Shown: piece after piece, positions 49,347 to 60,156 of the stretch
How positions within the stretch are numbered: the stretch's first letter is position 1
Layout: every line of letters begins with the position of its first letter
Position numbers and translations under genes: made by a program
The notes under the pieces: generated by a model
What the model was told of the DNA's origin: nothing
Database searches by the model: none
The model's input: only the letters and a program-made list of their open reading frames with translations
From: Gamarada debralockiae
Lineage: Eukaryota > Ascomycota > Leotiomycetes > Helotiales > Hyphodiscaceae
Length of the DNA: 64,000 bases
Direction of reading: 5' to 3'
NCBI GenBank assembly: GCA_002803225.1
Contig: NXFV01000186.1
Span: 1 to 64,000, forward strand

Positions 49347-50396
49347 CTAAACCGACATCTTCATAGCAATCCCCTTATGCGGCTCGTACCCCTTAACCAC
49401 AAAATCCTCCACCTTCCACCCATCAATAGTCCCCCCCTTCTCCCGCCCAATCTCCAATTCAGGAAACGGCCTTGGTTCCCTCGTCAACTGCACCTTCAAC
49501 GCCTCAACATGATCCACATAAACATGCGCATCACCCATCGTATGCGTGAACGTTCCTGGCACCAAATCACACACATGAGCTAGCATATGCGTCAACAGCG
49601 CATAACTGCAAATATTGAATGGCACACCGAGACCCATATCACAACTGCGCTGATAAAGCTGGCAATGCAATCTTCCCTTCGCTTTCTCCCCATCCTTATC
49701 CTTCGGAAACGAGACATAGAACTGCGCAAACATATGACAAGGCGGCAATGCCATGAGTTTCAAATCCTTCGGATTCCACGCTGACAAGATAATCCTACGA
49801 TCATAAGGATTATTCTTCAACTTCCAAATCACCTCAGCCAATTGATCGACTCCCTTCCCAGTATAATCCGTTTCCGCATCCACATATTCGGCTCCAAAAT
49901 GTCGCCATTGGAATCCGTAAACGGGACCCAGATCTCCTACAGCACGGTGCGAGAGGCCCACGGAATCCAGGTATTCGCGGGATCCGTTGCCGTCCCAGAT
50001 TTTTATGCCGGCGGCTGAGAGGGGGAGGGAGGAGGTTGAGCCTGAGATGAACCAAAGGAGTTCTGCGATGACGGCGCGCAAGAAGACGCGTTTTGTTGTT
50101 AGGAGGGGGAGGAGGGGGGTGCCGTCTGCGGAGGAGAGGGAGAATTTTAATGGACGGATCGCGAAAAGAGAGAAGGTTCCGGTTCCCGTTCTGTGTGGCT
50201 GTCAGTACATGTCTGCTTGATTGAGAGGATTAGATCCTTGCCTGTCTGGTCGATGCTCTCCGTTGTCCAGGATCTCGCGGATAAGGTCGAGGTATTGGTA
50301 CTCTTCGTGAGCAGAATCTTTTGCTGGAGTAGAAACTTCCGTCTGTTTCAATGAGACTTGAGCCACGGGCTCGGTTTCCATGATTGAAGGCGCCAT
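49347..50396 (-). CDS. CDC21: Thymidylate synthase
   Basis: Two exons, 50396-50242 and 50190-49347, give 332 aa, a usual length for fungal thymidylate synthase. Exon 1 holds [22 protein letters not shown]. Exon 2 resumes with [18 protein letters not shown] and later shows the folate- and dUMP-binding blocks. These include the catalytic cysteine in [12 protein letters not shown], then [17 protein letters not shown] and [13 protein letters not shown]. The intron starts GCAAGG and ends CACAG; no GT donor keeps the frame, so it is a GC..AG intron. The enzyme converts dUMP to dTMP with methylene-tetrahydrofolate. Two MCB boxes stand just upstream, consistent with G1/S control by MBF. Confidence 0.96.
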
Positions 50397-50446
50397 TGTC
50401 GATTTTGTTGTTGATGTTGCGGAGATGGAGAGGAATCAGGTACCAG

Positions 50447-50452
50447 ACGCGT
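50447..50452. promoter_or_regulatory. MCB box (ACGCGT)
   Basis: This palindromic Mlu I cell-cycle box lies 51 bp upstream of the thymidylate synthase ATG, within the context AGACGCGTT. It is the known target sequence of Mbp1-type APSES domains. Confidence 0.65.
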
Positions 50453-50477
50453 TCTGTTGAAAAGCCTAGCCTTGCAG

Positions 50478-50483
50478 ACGCGT
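50478..50483. promoter_or_regulatory. Second MCB box (ACGCGT)
   Basis: This second copy lies 82 bp upstream of the thymidylate synthase ATG, in the same AGACGCGTT context, 31 bp from the first. Paired, closely spaced MCBs are typical of MBF-regulated promoters. Confidence 0.65.
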
Positions 50484-50940
50484 TTTCAAGTGCCCGCGAT
50501 TTTAGCGTGTTTTGGCCTGAACTCCACCTATCAAATTTCTTCAGATCTACTTCCACTTTTAGTAATAAAATCTTCCCGTCGTTTGAAAGCCATGTGGCCG
50601 TGTTCACTAATCGCAACCTCAAAATACTAATCATCCCGCATGAAATATAAACGGTGGCTTGCAATGGAGTTTCCACAAGCACGAATCAATCTGACAAATC
50701 GTCGGCATGCGATCCAAAGTTCTTCCGCTTTGAGATCGTCCATGCAACACTACAGGGAACTAGGGATATCCGGATATCTCAAGAGGTTGCATCAGGGTGT
50801 TCTTGAGGATAAGTATCCCGTTTCTCTCATCAGTCAATATCTATTCAGTCTTTGTTCTGTCAATTGTTTGCCAAGCCCTTCTTAACGTCCTAATTGGCGT
50901 CTTTTTATTAGCAATAGTTCCACGAACCAGACAACTGAAA

Positions 50941-51900
50941 ATGGTTCAAAAGACAGTTCTCATCACTGGATGCAGTGCAGGTGGAATCGGCGAGGCTCTA
51001 GCCAAAGAGTTTCACAAGAAAGGACTACGGGTCTTTGCAACAGCTCGAAATCTCGCCAAAGTCCAGCAGCTGAAAGCTCTAGGTCTGGATATTATTCAAC
51101 TTGATGTTGTGGATGACGAGTCCATCAAGCAGGCAGTTGAGAAGGTCAGAGCGGCTACTGGAGGAACGTTGGATTTTCTAGTCAACAACTCGGGCGGAGG
51201 TAAAAGTTTCGAATCGTTCAAAGGATTTTTACTGATGATGCCTAGGTTACAACCTTCCGTTATTGGATACCGATGTCTCTGAAGCAAAGAAGATGTTCGA
51301 TGTGAACGTCTTTGCGCTCATCAGTGTTACTAAAGCCTTCTCTCCCTTGTTGATCGCTTCCAAGGGAACGATCATTAACATCGGTTCCATCGTCGGGAAA
51401 GCTCCCATTCCTTGGCAAGGCTACTACAATGCCAGCAAGGCCGCTGTCCACATCCTGAGTGACCAGCTCCGTCTCGAATTGTCGCCATTTGGCGTTGACT
51501 GTATCTGCGTCATCACCGGAGTCATCAAGACGCACTTCTTTGATAATTCCCCAGGTATCAAGCTACCAGCGGACTCACTCTATGCTCCTGGGAAGGACAT
51601 CATTGAATCTATAACAGGGGGTTCTCAGGTCCAGAAAAATGCTATGAATGTGGATGTATACGCAGAAGGTGTTGTAAAGAATGCATTGAAGAGCCACCCA
51701 ATCAAGGTTCAGTGGCTTGGTGCATCGACTTGGCAGATCTGGTTTATGGGAACTTTTTTCTGGTCGACGATCTGGGTAAGTGTTGCAACATTTCGATTTT
51801 GAGATGATTTGTTAACGTGATATAGGACTTTGTCTTCCCTTCAGCGTTCCAAATTACGACTGTCACGAAGAAGATCAAGGCGGCAGAGAAAACGAAGTAG
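50941..51900 (+). CDS. Short-chain dehydrogenase, 1-acyl-dihydroxyacetone-phosphate reductase (Ayr1)-like
   Basis: Three exons, 50941-51199, 51246-51775 and 51826-51900, give 287 aa. The motif order is NADPH-binding TGCSAGGIG, NNSGGG restored across intron 1 to YNLPLLDTDV, and the catalytic YNASK. The tail WQIWFMGTFFWSTIW is hydrophobic and may anchor it to membrane, as in Ayr1-type enzymes of the ER and lipid droplets. It probably reduces acyl-DHAP or a similar ketone with NADPH; the substrate is inferred. Phases close exactly, and the last short exon (DFVFPSAFQ onward) follows a GT..AG intron. Confidence 0.9.
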
Positions 51901-52100
51901 GACTCATGACAGCTGGCGAGGTTCAGGAAACAATGTTTGGCGTTAACAGGGCAATGATGAATTTCAGGTAGAATAAGGTATATTTCCAACTAATCATAAC
52001 ACAATCCAATGTTTTCCAAATTTTCTTCCCTCTTACTCGTTACGATCTGCACGTCGCACCACTAATATGAGCTCCCCCTTCACACTTCCATCCCATCCTA

Positions 52101-52917
52101 TCACCAAGGGACAACCCTCATACCCCCCTCCTCAAACTCCAAAAAACTCCCCGGCATCCAAGTCCCTCTCTCCGCCATCACCAATCTCACCACAACCTCC
52201 GCCCCATCAACCGGATCCTTGGTCCCCTTCCACCCATTGAACGCTGTCTTACAGTGTCCCGGATTCACTGTATAAAAATCCACTTTCCCTTCCCCTTCCT
52301 TTCTCGCATTTTCCACTTTCTGTTGCTCAATAGTCAAAGCATTCAACGCAACCTTGGAAATTGAATAGGCAATCACGGCCGTAGGAGGAAAATTCGCTTC
52401 AGTACTTCGCTGCAAAGAGGCCCGTCCTGAGGAGATGTGTATTACGCAGGGGTGGGAGGAGAGGCGAAGTAGTGGGAGGAAGGTGTTGGTCACGGCGGCG
52501 ACGGATGTTAGGTTTCCATTAATCGTTGTGTTGAATGAATTCCTTAAATCTGCTAAATCATCTGTCTTCTGAACTACAGCCATGCCGGCGTTGTTTACAA
52601 GTACTTCATTCTCTTGTTAGTTTCATCCCTTTCTCACTTGATGAAAAGGAGACCTTACTATCCAGTCTTCCATATTTATTTTCAACAACCGCTTTAGCGG
52701 CTAAGATACTGGCATCGTCTGTGACGTCCAGCACAACGACGTCTAGGGGAGCTGTTACGCCGAGTTTCTGAAGCTCCTGGATCGCGGTCTCGCCTGCGGA
52801 TTGGGAACGGCAGGCTAATATGTAGGTGGCGTTTGGTACTCGAAGAGCTGTAGACTGGACGATAGCAAAGCCGATTCCGCGGTTTGCGCCTGTTACGAGG
52901 ATTGTGCGTGACGACAT
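52101..52917 (-). CDS. Short-chain dehydrogenase/reductase, carbonyl-reductase-like
   Basis: Two exons, 52917-52659 and 52603-52101, give 253 aa. Motifs are TGANRGIG at residue 9, NNAG restored by the intron (GRLDILVNNAGMAVVQ), and the catalytic YSISK. The ending (PGSFLEFEEGGMRVVPW) resembles carbonyl reductase-type SDRs of fungi. The intron has a CTAAC branch site. It should be a soluble NADPH-dependent oxidoreductase of unknown substrate. It converges on the Ayr1-like gene, and the two are only distantly similar, so this is not a recent duplication. Confidence 0.9.
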
Positions 52918-53330
52918 GTTGCTGAAGTAAAGGGAATATTTGGGTCACGTGAGATATACAGTCAGGGGCAGTGAGAGATGTCTTATTGAGGAAGTTTGAG
53001 TAGAAGATTGTTGAGGCTTTATATACTTCTTAGAATTGCTCCTTATGTGAAAGATCTTCTACGGCTGAAGACAATCAAAACGGAAATCGCGGAGCCGTTG
53101 TGAGGGTTTGAGGATGGAGTTAAGTCGATAACACCGAGATCGCAAAATCGTGCATTTTACAGAGCTGTTCTAAGGAGTTGTATATTTAAGCTTAGCAAGT
53201 AGACGCACAAAGCATAGAGGGGCTGAATGTGTCAATTAGTGTCTCGCAGTTTCTTGCATCATTGGGAGATCATCTTTGACTGGATGTGCAAGTCCATGGT
53301 GTTCACTAATCCTGTCATTAGAGAGTACAT
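52918..53330. other. Intergenic, no gene recognised
   Basis: These 413 bp separate two minus-strand genes. They hold the 5' flank of the SDR and the 3' flank of the lactonase. No feature is seen. Confidence 0.45.
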
Positions 53331-54618
53331 TCAAATACTGAGTAACGCTCCCCTCGTCGACCTGGCCATTTGCAGCCTCCAAAGCTTCTGCTCATTACAC
53401 AAGAACATCTCTCCTTCCTTGCCAAAGCAGAAATTTGCAACGCCGCCAGGCACAAGAATTCTGCCGATGAGCGTCCCAGCTGGGTTCCAAACCTCGACAC
53501 CATCACCGCAGCCTGAGTAGACATTACCATAGACATCGCATTTGATTCCATCGGGGAAACCTTCCGCTGCCATGGCAAACAGTCTTCGGTTGACGAGGAA
53601 TGGTGCCCCTGACGTAGTCATAACATCGAATGCGTAGATAGTAGCAGGTCTGAACACCAAGTCAGCGAGTTCGTGCAACAGAATGGCTCTTTAGACTTAC
53701 CTGCGAGGATCCTTAGTTCCATCACCATGTATATGATCTGTATCCGTGATATACACAATACTCTCATCCGGGTTAAACGCAATCCCATTCGGTCTCCCAA
53801 AGCCATCAGCCACAACCCTCAGATCCCCGTTCTTCGGATTATATCGATAGACTTGATTCGGCAGCTTTGGCTTCTGTCTGAAATCCTGCTCATGTCCATA
53901 GCACGGATCCGTGAACCATATACAGCCATCCTTAGCAACAACCACGTCATTCACAGAATTGAAATCTCGGCCGTGGAAATTCGTAACCATGGGTTTGGGA
54001 GCCGTCGTTCCTCGAGGCATGAAGTATATCCCCCCAGTTCCAGCCTGCGCGGATCCTTGTGCGCAGAACAATATTCCATCTTCGTAATTCACTCCGCCGT
54101 TTGGCATGTCGATTCCCGGCGGGGGTCGCATCTTTGCCCACTCCACTGTATGCACATTGTTGTCCCCGCTCAAACGGTCTGTACGGTGAAGCTTCACTCT
54201 CGAGATGAGGATTGTCGGAAAGTTGGAGCTACTCGTAGCTTGCAGAAGGTTCGAGGTTACGTAGAGTTCATCGTGGTTAGGGATGAAGACGCACGCTTCG
54301 TGGAAGAATGGGTTGTTGGAGGTTCCGGATGTTGAGAGGAGGGAGTGGGTGGGTGATGTGCCAATGAGTTCGGCAAAGGAGGCGTCACATTGGAGGAGGC
54401 TCACTTGGTCTGTGGGCTTGGAGGACGTCCTGAAGAGGTCGTATCAGTCCTGGGGTTGAGGGTGATGATCATAACTGACTGACTTGATTGTGCCATTGCT
54501 CTCTGCTAATCGGTCGATGATCTGGCTGTCCTTAGCACCAATGGGCACGGAAATGGTAGTGGCTTACTTGAACTTTAGTTGGAGACAATTGAATGTCTGC
54601 ATTTGTTACTGCTGCCAT
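53331..54618 (-). CDS. SMP-30/gluconolactonase-like lactonohydrolase
   Basis: Four exons, 54618-54568, 54530-54484, 54429-53701 and 53649-53331, give 381 aa. Two tiny 5' exons encode MAAVTNADIQLSPTKVQ and DSQIIDRLAESNGTIK, and phases join to TSSKPTDQVSLLQCD. The beta-propeller signature includes the metal-ligand blocks HEACVFIPNHDELYVTSN, SVNDVVVAKDGCIWFTDP and GRPNGIAFNPDESIVYITDT. The family hydrolyses lactones, for example aldonolactones, with a divalent cation. There is no signal peptide, so it is likely cytosolic. The substrate is not evident. Confidence 0.9.
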
Positions 54619-55630
54619 GGTTGTTGATGTTGTGAAGGTCAGAATTGATGGTTGGTCTCTTGAATGTTTTCTCTGCAGCAAAAGGAAATTGATCTGGCGA
54701 AGTTTGTGAATTCTACGAAAAAGACAAAACTTACAAAACCCTACTGTGTGAGGGGTCGATCACTGCGGGGGCTTTATGAAGCAATGAATGAGGTTGTTTT
54801 GTGATACTTGGAAGCTCTCCTCGGCGTCTGACGGTGTTCAAGGGCCCTGCTCATTGGCAGAAGCGAGGGACTTCTCCATCACGTGTAGAAGCTCAGGGCC
54901 ATTCGAATTGCAATGGGTATTGAGCTCGTATCGGTAATTTCTAACTTCTTCACTCTCTAAATATGCTTAGGCATGCGTGCAAAGCCGCAGTGAAAGTCCC
55001 TGGAGGGCATTATGACGGGGGTCGTGCTGCACGCAAGATCTTGACCCCCAATCCAGTTGAGTGACTGAACTTGTCGTATAAGGCCGTCTCGGGATTTTAT
55101 CTGTTAAGCTGATCTTCACTGATTTCTTCTGTGAGAGATCAAATGACAGCTGGTCAACCGGTTAGTATTTACATCAATAACCGCTAAGTTAGATTCGGCG
55201 ACTAATTTGTCACTTCAAGGTAGCGAGGAAGTAAGTACGAATTAGCACGTCTCCTAAGTATATGGATGAGAAGCCATTTCAAAAGCTCTTCTTGGATATA
55301 CCGTTTCAAAGGGGAAGGATACACTGACCAACCTTGGGGGTGATGAAAGATGCTTTCTGCCGGACAGTTGAAGGCTCCTATGACAGCTAATCGCTCGCCG
55401 ACACTCTTGGACTTCGTGGAAGAACGTCGAATTCAAAGGATCAACACAGCCGTGATATTTCCAGATTTTGGAGCACCCTAGGGCGATGGAGCACGCAAAG
55501 ATCTCGAGACCGTATCAACCTTCCATCAACTCTTGCATTCTATATCCCCTTCCTAAATGTACACATCCAGAGGAATGATCCGCTGATGAAGAAGGTTGAC
55601 CTCCGCTCCGCAAAATCTCCTCATGCCAAT
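54619..55630. other. 1.0 kb intergenic region, no gene recognised
   Basis: I find only short frames without similarity. The region includes the promoter of the lactonase gene and the 3' flank of the ATP synthase subunit k gene. Confidence 0.45.
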
Positions 55631-56073
55631 CTATCGTCCGGCGTCCTTCTTTGTTGCATCCACGTTGTTACCACTCTTTCCGTCTCCCTCGGCGTTCTTC
55701 AGGAATTCCCTAGAAAGATGTTAGATATGCCTCTACACAGAATAGAGCCCTTCGCCTTAATAGCTTCGTAGTCGATTCACTTACTTGATAAAGCTCTCCT
55801 CATCAGGACTTTGAGCATTGATGGGCGGTCCTTGTGACTTTTGTGCTTTCGATCCTCCCATAGACATGGCGCTAAGTCCTCCGATCGCACCAAGCGTGAA
55901 TATAGCGAGCTATAGATCCAAAGACAATCAGCAACCAGTTTCAAGAAGTGCAGAGGCCCTGAGCTTGTTCAATTGGGCCAGGCAAAATTTGAGAAGCTTT
56001 GCAATGCCGAGGGAGATATTCATACCCAGTGTGAGCCAATTTGGCGACCGGCAATTGTGTACATTTGGACCAT
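55631..56073 (-). CDS. ATP19: ATP synthase subunit k (Atp19 family), small three-exon gene
   Basis: Exons 56073-56026, 55909-55785 and 55709-55631 encode 83 aa. Exon 1 reads MVQMYTIAGRQIGSHW, the family N-terminus. Exon 2 gives the single membrane segment LAIFTLGAIGGLSAMSMGG and the family block GPPINAQSPDEESFIK. Exon 3 adds EFLKNAEGDGKSGNNVD and ends at a stop. All junctions are GT..AG and in phase. The protein is a small inner-membrane subunit of the F1Fo ATP synthase, implicated in dimer formation in yeast. Each exon is too short to stand out as an open frame, so the gene is easily missed. It shares a 319-bp divergent promoter with the MTP18 gene. Confidence 0.88.
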
Positions 56074-56392
56074 TTTGGCGATTCGAAGGTTCGACTATTA
56101 TGAAGGGTGTGAGGATGAGGATTGTGGTTGAATTGAGCTTCGAGGAGGAGTCGATGCGATGGTTGAATCTCGCAGGAGCTTCCGGTCCAAAAAATCTTGG
56201 CACTCAGCAAGCGCTGCCGCGCGTGAAATAGCGACGGCGTCATTTCCTTTCCCCGGGCACAACCGAATCGCCTTCCTCATTCCGAGGTCAGAGGGAGGCT
56301 TGTGATCACCATAGTCGCCTCCCATCTTGTTTATGAGGATTCTCCAACTCTCTAACCTTTCTTCAAACTAACTACAATACCTCCAAGTCAAT
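56074..56392. promoter_or_regulatory. Bidirectional promoter of two mitochondrial inner-membrane genes
   Basis: Only 319 bp separate the ATG codons of the ATP synthase subunit k and MTP18 genes. No coding sequence is seen in it. Shared control is inferred from the distance and orientation. Confidence 0.55.
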
Positions 56393-57416
56393 ATGCCGGA
56401 CAAAGACTCCGACAAACCAAGAGGTCCTCCTCCAACAGGCCTCCCAAAGCGAGAGGAGCTACCACCTGCGCTCCAGAAGATTATTGATAAAGCGGATAAG
56501 GAGGAGAACTTCTATGATGAGCTCTATGATGGAACGTGAGTTGTTGAAGAGCGGATCAACCTCTATTGGTCGAGCTCAAGCTCTGGCCACACAGTCAACA
56601 ATTGAGACCAAGTTCTAAATGATTACCAGAGCTCCCGCATCCACCGATAGCAACATTCGATACGCAGCGTACGCTACTAGAATTCGTACAGCTCTGTTAT
56701 CCGCACAACGATATGTAGCATACACATCAGATATTGGCGAGTCCTTTCGACCAGTTGCTCACCCAAACCTCGTTCGAACTGCCTACGGCATTTCATGGGC
56801 ATATTTGATTGGAGACGTGGCGCATGAAGGATACAAGGCTTATTGCCAGAATCAAAGAATAATGCATCCTAATTTACCTCGAAAAGCTGCTCAGGAACGG
56901 TACAACGATGCAAAGTCCGATCTAACGATCATGGCAGAAGACGCGGGTATGTCACTGGAGCCACGGAAGGTTACACCCCTCGAGGACTATCGCACAGTCA
57001 TGGTTCAGCGTGCTTTATTCCAAGGCATTGCGAGTATGGTACGTTTTCCCCAGGGAATTTAGCTTAGACACCGCCCGATGTAACCTCCCATCCCTCAAGA
57101 ACACATCTGACATTCTGAATAGGGTCTCCCGGCCTTCACAATCCATTCCATTGTAAAATATTCTGGGAGAGCATTGAAGGGTGCCAAGAATACGAGAATC
57201 AGGGTATATGGACCTATAGGTCTCGGTTTGGCAGCTGTCCCGGCTCTTCCATATCTGTTTGATAAGCCGGTCGAGGGGGCCGTGGAATGGGTCTTTCACA
57301 AAGGTTTCGAAACGTTCGGTGGGCATCAAGCTGTTGGAGACACACTCTCAACTGGACGGGAGAAAGATTTGCAGAAGCATCACGAGAGGGCGTCGAAGAA
57401 GGAGAAGGAGTTATAG
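56393..57416 (+). CDS. MTP18: Mitochondrial fission process protein 1 (MTFP1/MTP18)
   Basis: Three exons, 56393-56535, 56630-57038 and 57123-57416, give 281 aa. The family signature is clear: AYTSDIGESFRPVAHPNLVR, then YGISWAYLIGDVAHEGYKAY. After intron 2 come GLPAFTIHSIVKYSGRALK and the hydrophobic GPIGLGLAAVPALPYLFDKP. The N-terminus is a charged, Pro-rich segment of about 50 residues, unlike a standard presequence. The family resides in the inner mitochondrial membrane and affects mitochondrial division. Fungal members are longer than human MTP18 (166 aa), mainly at both ends. Confidence 0.92.
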
Positions 57417-57906
57417 GATACGATTGATGAGTAAGGACAAACAGTACATATGTAAGCATGGCGTTCAGGCGAACTCTCGACTTCTCAGGTGACGCACTGG
57501 CATCCTGTTATAGAATACCACTTTATCCTTTCAGTAGCGTACATATTTTCCTATCTGACTCGTTCTCGAGAGGCTCCTCAGGGCTGTGTCGTGTGATAGG
57601 TCACTCAATACGAAAGTAGAGGCATTTATTGGAGTTGAGGATACCGGGGCTGAGGGGCGAATCGGGAAAGAGCAGCCTGCTCCGCGGTGGCACCCCTGTT
57701 TCGTCTTCCGACGACGCCGCAGCAAGGCTGTGAATAATGTGGGAATCACCAAAACAATTTCACTTCTCACGATCGATCATCGAAGCTCTTATTTTGTTAT
57801 TCACTCGGTACCAAACGATGCTTAGCCTTAAACCTCACGACTTCCATAAAGTACCTTCCAAATGTCTACCGATCTCATTTCCTACTTGCTCACCAAATTG
57901 CTCAGC
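57417..57906. other. Intergenic, no gene recognised
   Basis: These 490 bp separate two plus-strand genes. An in-frame ATG at 57862 could extend the following acetyltransferase by 15 residues. Nothing else is seen. Confidence 0.4.
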
Positions 57907-59109
57907 ATGGCGGCCAACAATACACAAAGTCAGAGCACGATCGACAAGGTCAAAAAACTCAGCGATGTCCCTGTTCCCTGGTGCTCAGAGTACATCAAAA
58001 TGATATCAGGAGAGAAGTAAGGCTATCACTTTCCAAACGTTCAACTCCTACGCAACGATTGAGTGCTTCCTTTGGTCCTCCCACCAGGTGTTACAGATAT
58101 TCAGCCAGGCTAATAATTCGTCAAGTTTTAAAGCCGCCAACTCGCAGATCATGTTAACCTACAAGCTCGAGTAAAGAACTCCTAATCTTTCACCTTCGTT
58201 GAGCGATTGCTGACTTTGAAAATTTCAGTGTCCGAAAGCGCCTCAAATCTTTCAACGATGACTCCTTGCCTGAAGGTTGTACTCTCGACTCTCTGAAGTG
58301 TCGACGTATGGCTGTTGCGAAACAAATATTCGCCAAGCTGGGAAACGGCACCAAGTAATTCATATTCCTTTAGCTCTATTGACCGATTTGCTGACTCCGC
58401 GTCTTTCACAGTATTGAAGCTCCTCTGTTTATTACTTGGGGTTGCAACACATTTATTGGCGAGAATGTCTATATAAACCGAAAGTCAGTACTGGATTTCC
58501 ATTTACTACCGCGGTAACCGGGAGATATCAATCGTTCTGTCTCTCAATGACCACAACCTTGGCTGGGCGGAAAGCTACAAACTGTTCTCGAAATCCTCGA
58601 ATCCAATTGCTCAATTACAACCAACGATTGGAATTCCAGGTCCGGAAGAGAGTTCTACCTCCTTTCAAATCGCTGTTCCGGCTTGAAAGGTTGATGTGCT
58701 TATATCCCAATGCGGAATTGCATTTTTTTTGACTTGTCATATTTCATGCAGAATTACGCTAACCTTTCTGCATAGCGTGTCCATCTACGACAGTGCCCCG
58801 GTCCACATTGGAAATCGGGTCCTTATTGCGCCCGGAGTGTGCATCTGCACTGATACGCATGAGGTCGAATCGTCTGAGCGACAAAACAGTGGCTCGGGTT
58901 CTTTCGCCAAGGCTATCACGATCGGGGATGACTGCTGGATCGGTGCGGGAGCCTACATCCTCCCCGGAATTACGATCGGTCGGGGTTGCACCATTGCTGC
59001 AGGAGCCGTGGTCGCAAAGGACGTCGAAGACAACTGCCTCGTTGGTGGTGTTCCAGCGAAGCTCATTAGGAAACTCAAGGGCATTGGATCAGGTTGTGCA
59101 ATGGGCTGA
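57907..59109 (+). CDS. Hexapeptide-repeat sugar O-acetyltransferase (maltose/galactoside acetyltransferase-like), possibly damaged
   Basis: Recognisable pieces in order are exon 1 57907-58017 (VPVPWCSEYIKMISGEK, start of the Mac domain), an exon from about 58229 (VRKRLKSFNDDSLPEG), one from 58412 (IEAPLFITWGCNTFIGENVY), and the last from 58774 to 59109. The last holds left-handed beta-helix repeats (IGNRVLIAPGVCI, ITIGDDCWIGAGAYILPGITIG, VGGVPAKLIRKLK) and the catalytic His in TDTHEV. A Mac-domain stretch between GEK and VRKRL is expected. DNA at 58097-58133 could encode it (YRYSARLIIRQ), but no GT donor leaves the required phase. The third intron, about 290 nt, is unusually long. The enzyme would acetylate a sugar with acetyl-CoA. 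It may be a young pseudogene or use an exon I cannot resolve. Confidence 0.72.
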
Positions 59110-60156
59110 TTGTTTCACAGCAGAATTGCGGTGTTCTCGGGGTGGCAATCGGGATAGAGATAGATCATGGGATTGAATTGGGATTGGCATGGCTGGGAAA
59201 ATCATTTGGCGTTCATTGTGGAACATCATTGGGTGGGGAAGCATAGACTTTGGGATTTCGAGTCAGCCTCTATGCAGGGTTGAACTTTCTCGGGTCGCAA
59301 ACCGCGTTGATTTTGAATGTGGGGTGACACAGCATTGGAAGTCTGTGCCCCACAGTGGACTTTCTTCTGGGAGGCAACAATCTGTCCCTGAATTTGAGTT
59401 TTTACGGCGCAACATTTGGAATTTGTGAGAATGTAAGCTAATCTAGACGACGACGAATGAAGCACACGTAATAGAAAATTCTCATTGGCATCGGTTGCCC
59501 CGGCAATCCGCCGCTGAATCATTGACCGTTGAGACACTCGGAGTCGTTCATTTGCCTGATTGAAAAGTCCTTGAGTTCTGGGCTCGAGGGCGGTGTTGCC
59601 AATAATATTATCATGATCTTTTTGGCCCAAGAAAGACACACCATTACCGCGTGATATTTCGAGCTCTGGTATTATATCACACCACGAGCTAATGATATTG
59701 CCACAATAATATCAATGATATTTATTAATATCGGTGACAATTCCTACGTGACCAACTTATATTAGAAACAAGCAAGGTGTTAATAGCCAATATTCTAAAT
59801 GTCTCGCACTCTTCTGGGACAGTACTTTGAAAGAAGTGCCCGATAGGGCATATGTCCGATTAGTATTAAAATCAAGGGATGCTATTAAATCATATTACTT
59901 ACTTTTATATTCCCTTTCTTATTAATAATAAATTAGTATTCGTACTATAAACAGAGGTAAGATATTACACTATGATAACAAGATACTATTTAATAATAGT
60001 CTATTACCTTTGATTTCCTTAGAAACTTGAGAAAGGTAATCACATGTCGAATGTCGACGATATACTATAGTGCCAGTGATATCAAGAGATATATATCATT
60101 ACTGCATGATATCTAAGAATCTAAGAAGGAATATCATATCAGATGACTAAGCAGTG
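59110..60156. other. AT-rich intergenic DNA with many GATATC/AATATC-type words
   Basis: From about 59640 the sequence is strongly AT-rich and dense in short palindromic ATAT-containing words. No gene is recognised. It looks like decayed or repeat-derived DNA flanking the MITE-like element. Confidence 0.55.

Larger units (their letters stand above)
50397..50940. promoter_or_regulatory. Divergent promoter, thymidylate synthase / acyl-DHAP-reductase-like SDR
   Basis: This 544-bp region lies between divergent genes. It carries two MCB boxes close to the thymidylate synthase start (listed separately). No gene is seen. Confidence 0.55.

Noticed and set aside
55818..56231. 137-aa plus-strand open frame
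   Set aside because: It is antisense to the ATP synthase subunit k gene, whose spliced product matches a known family.
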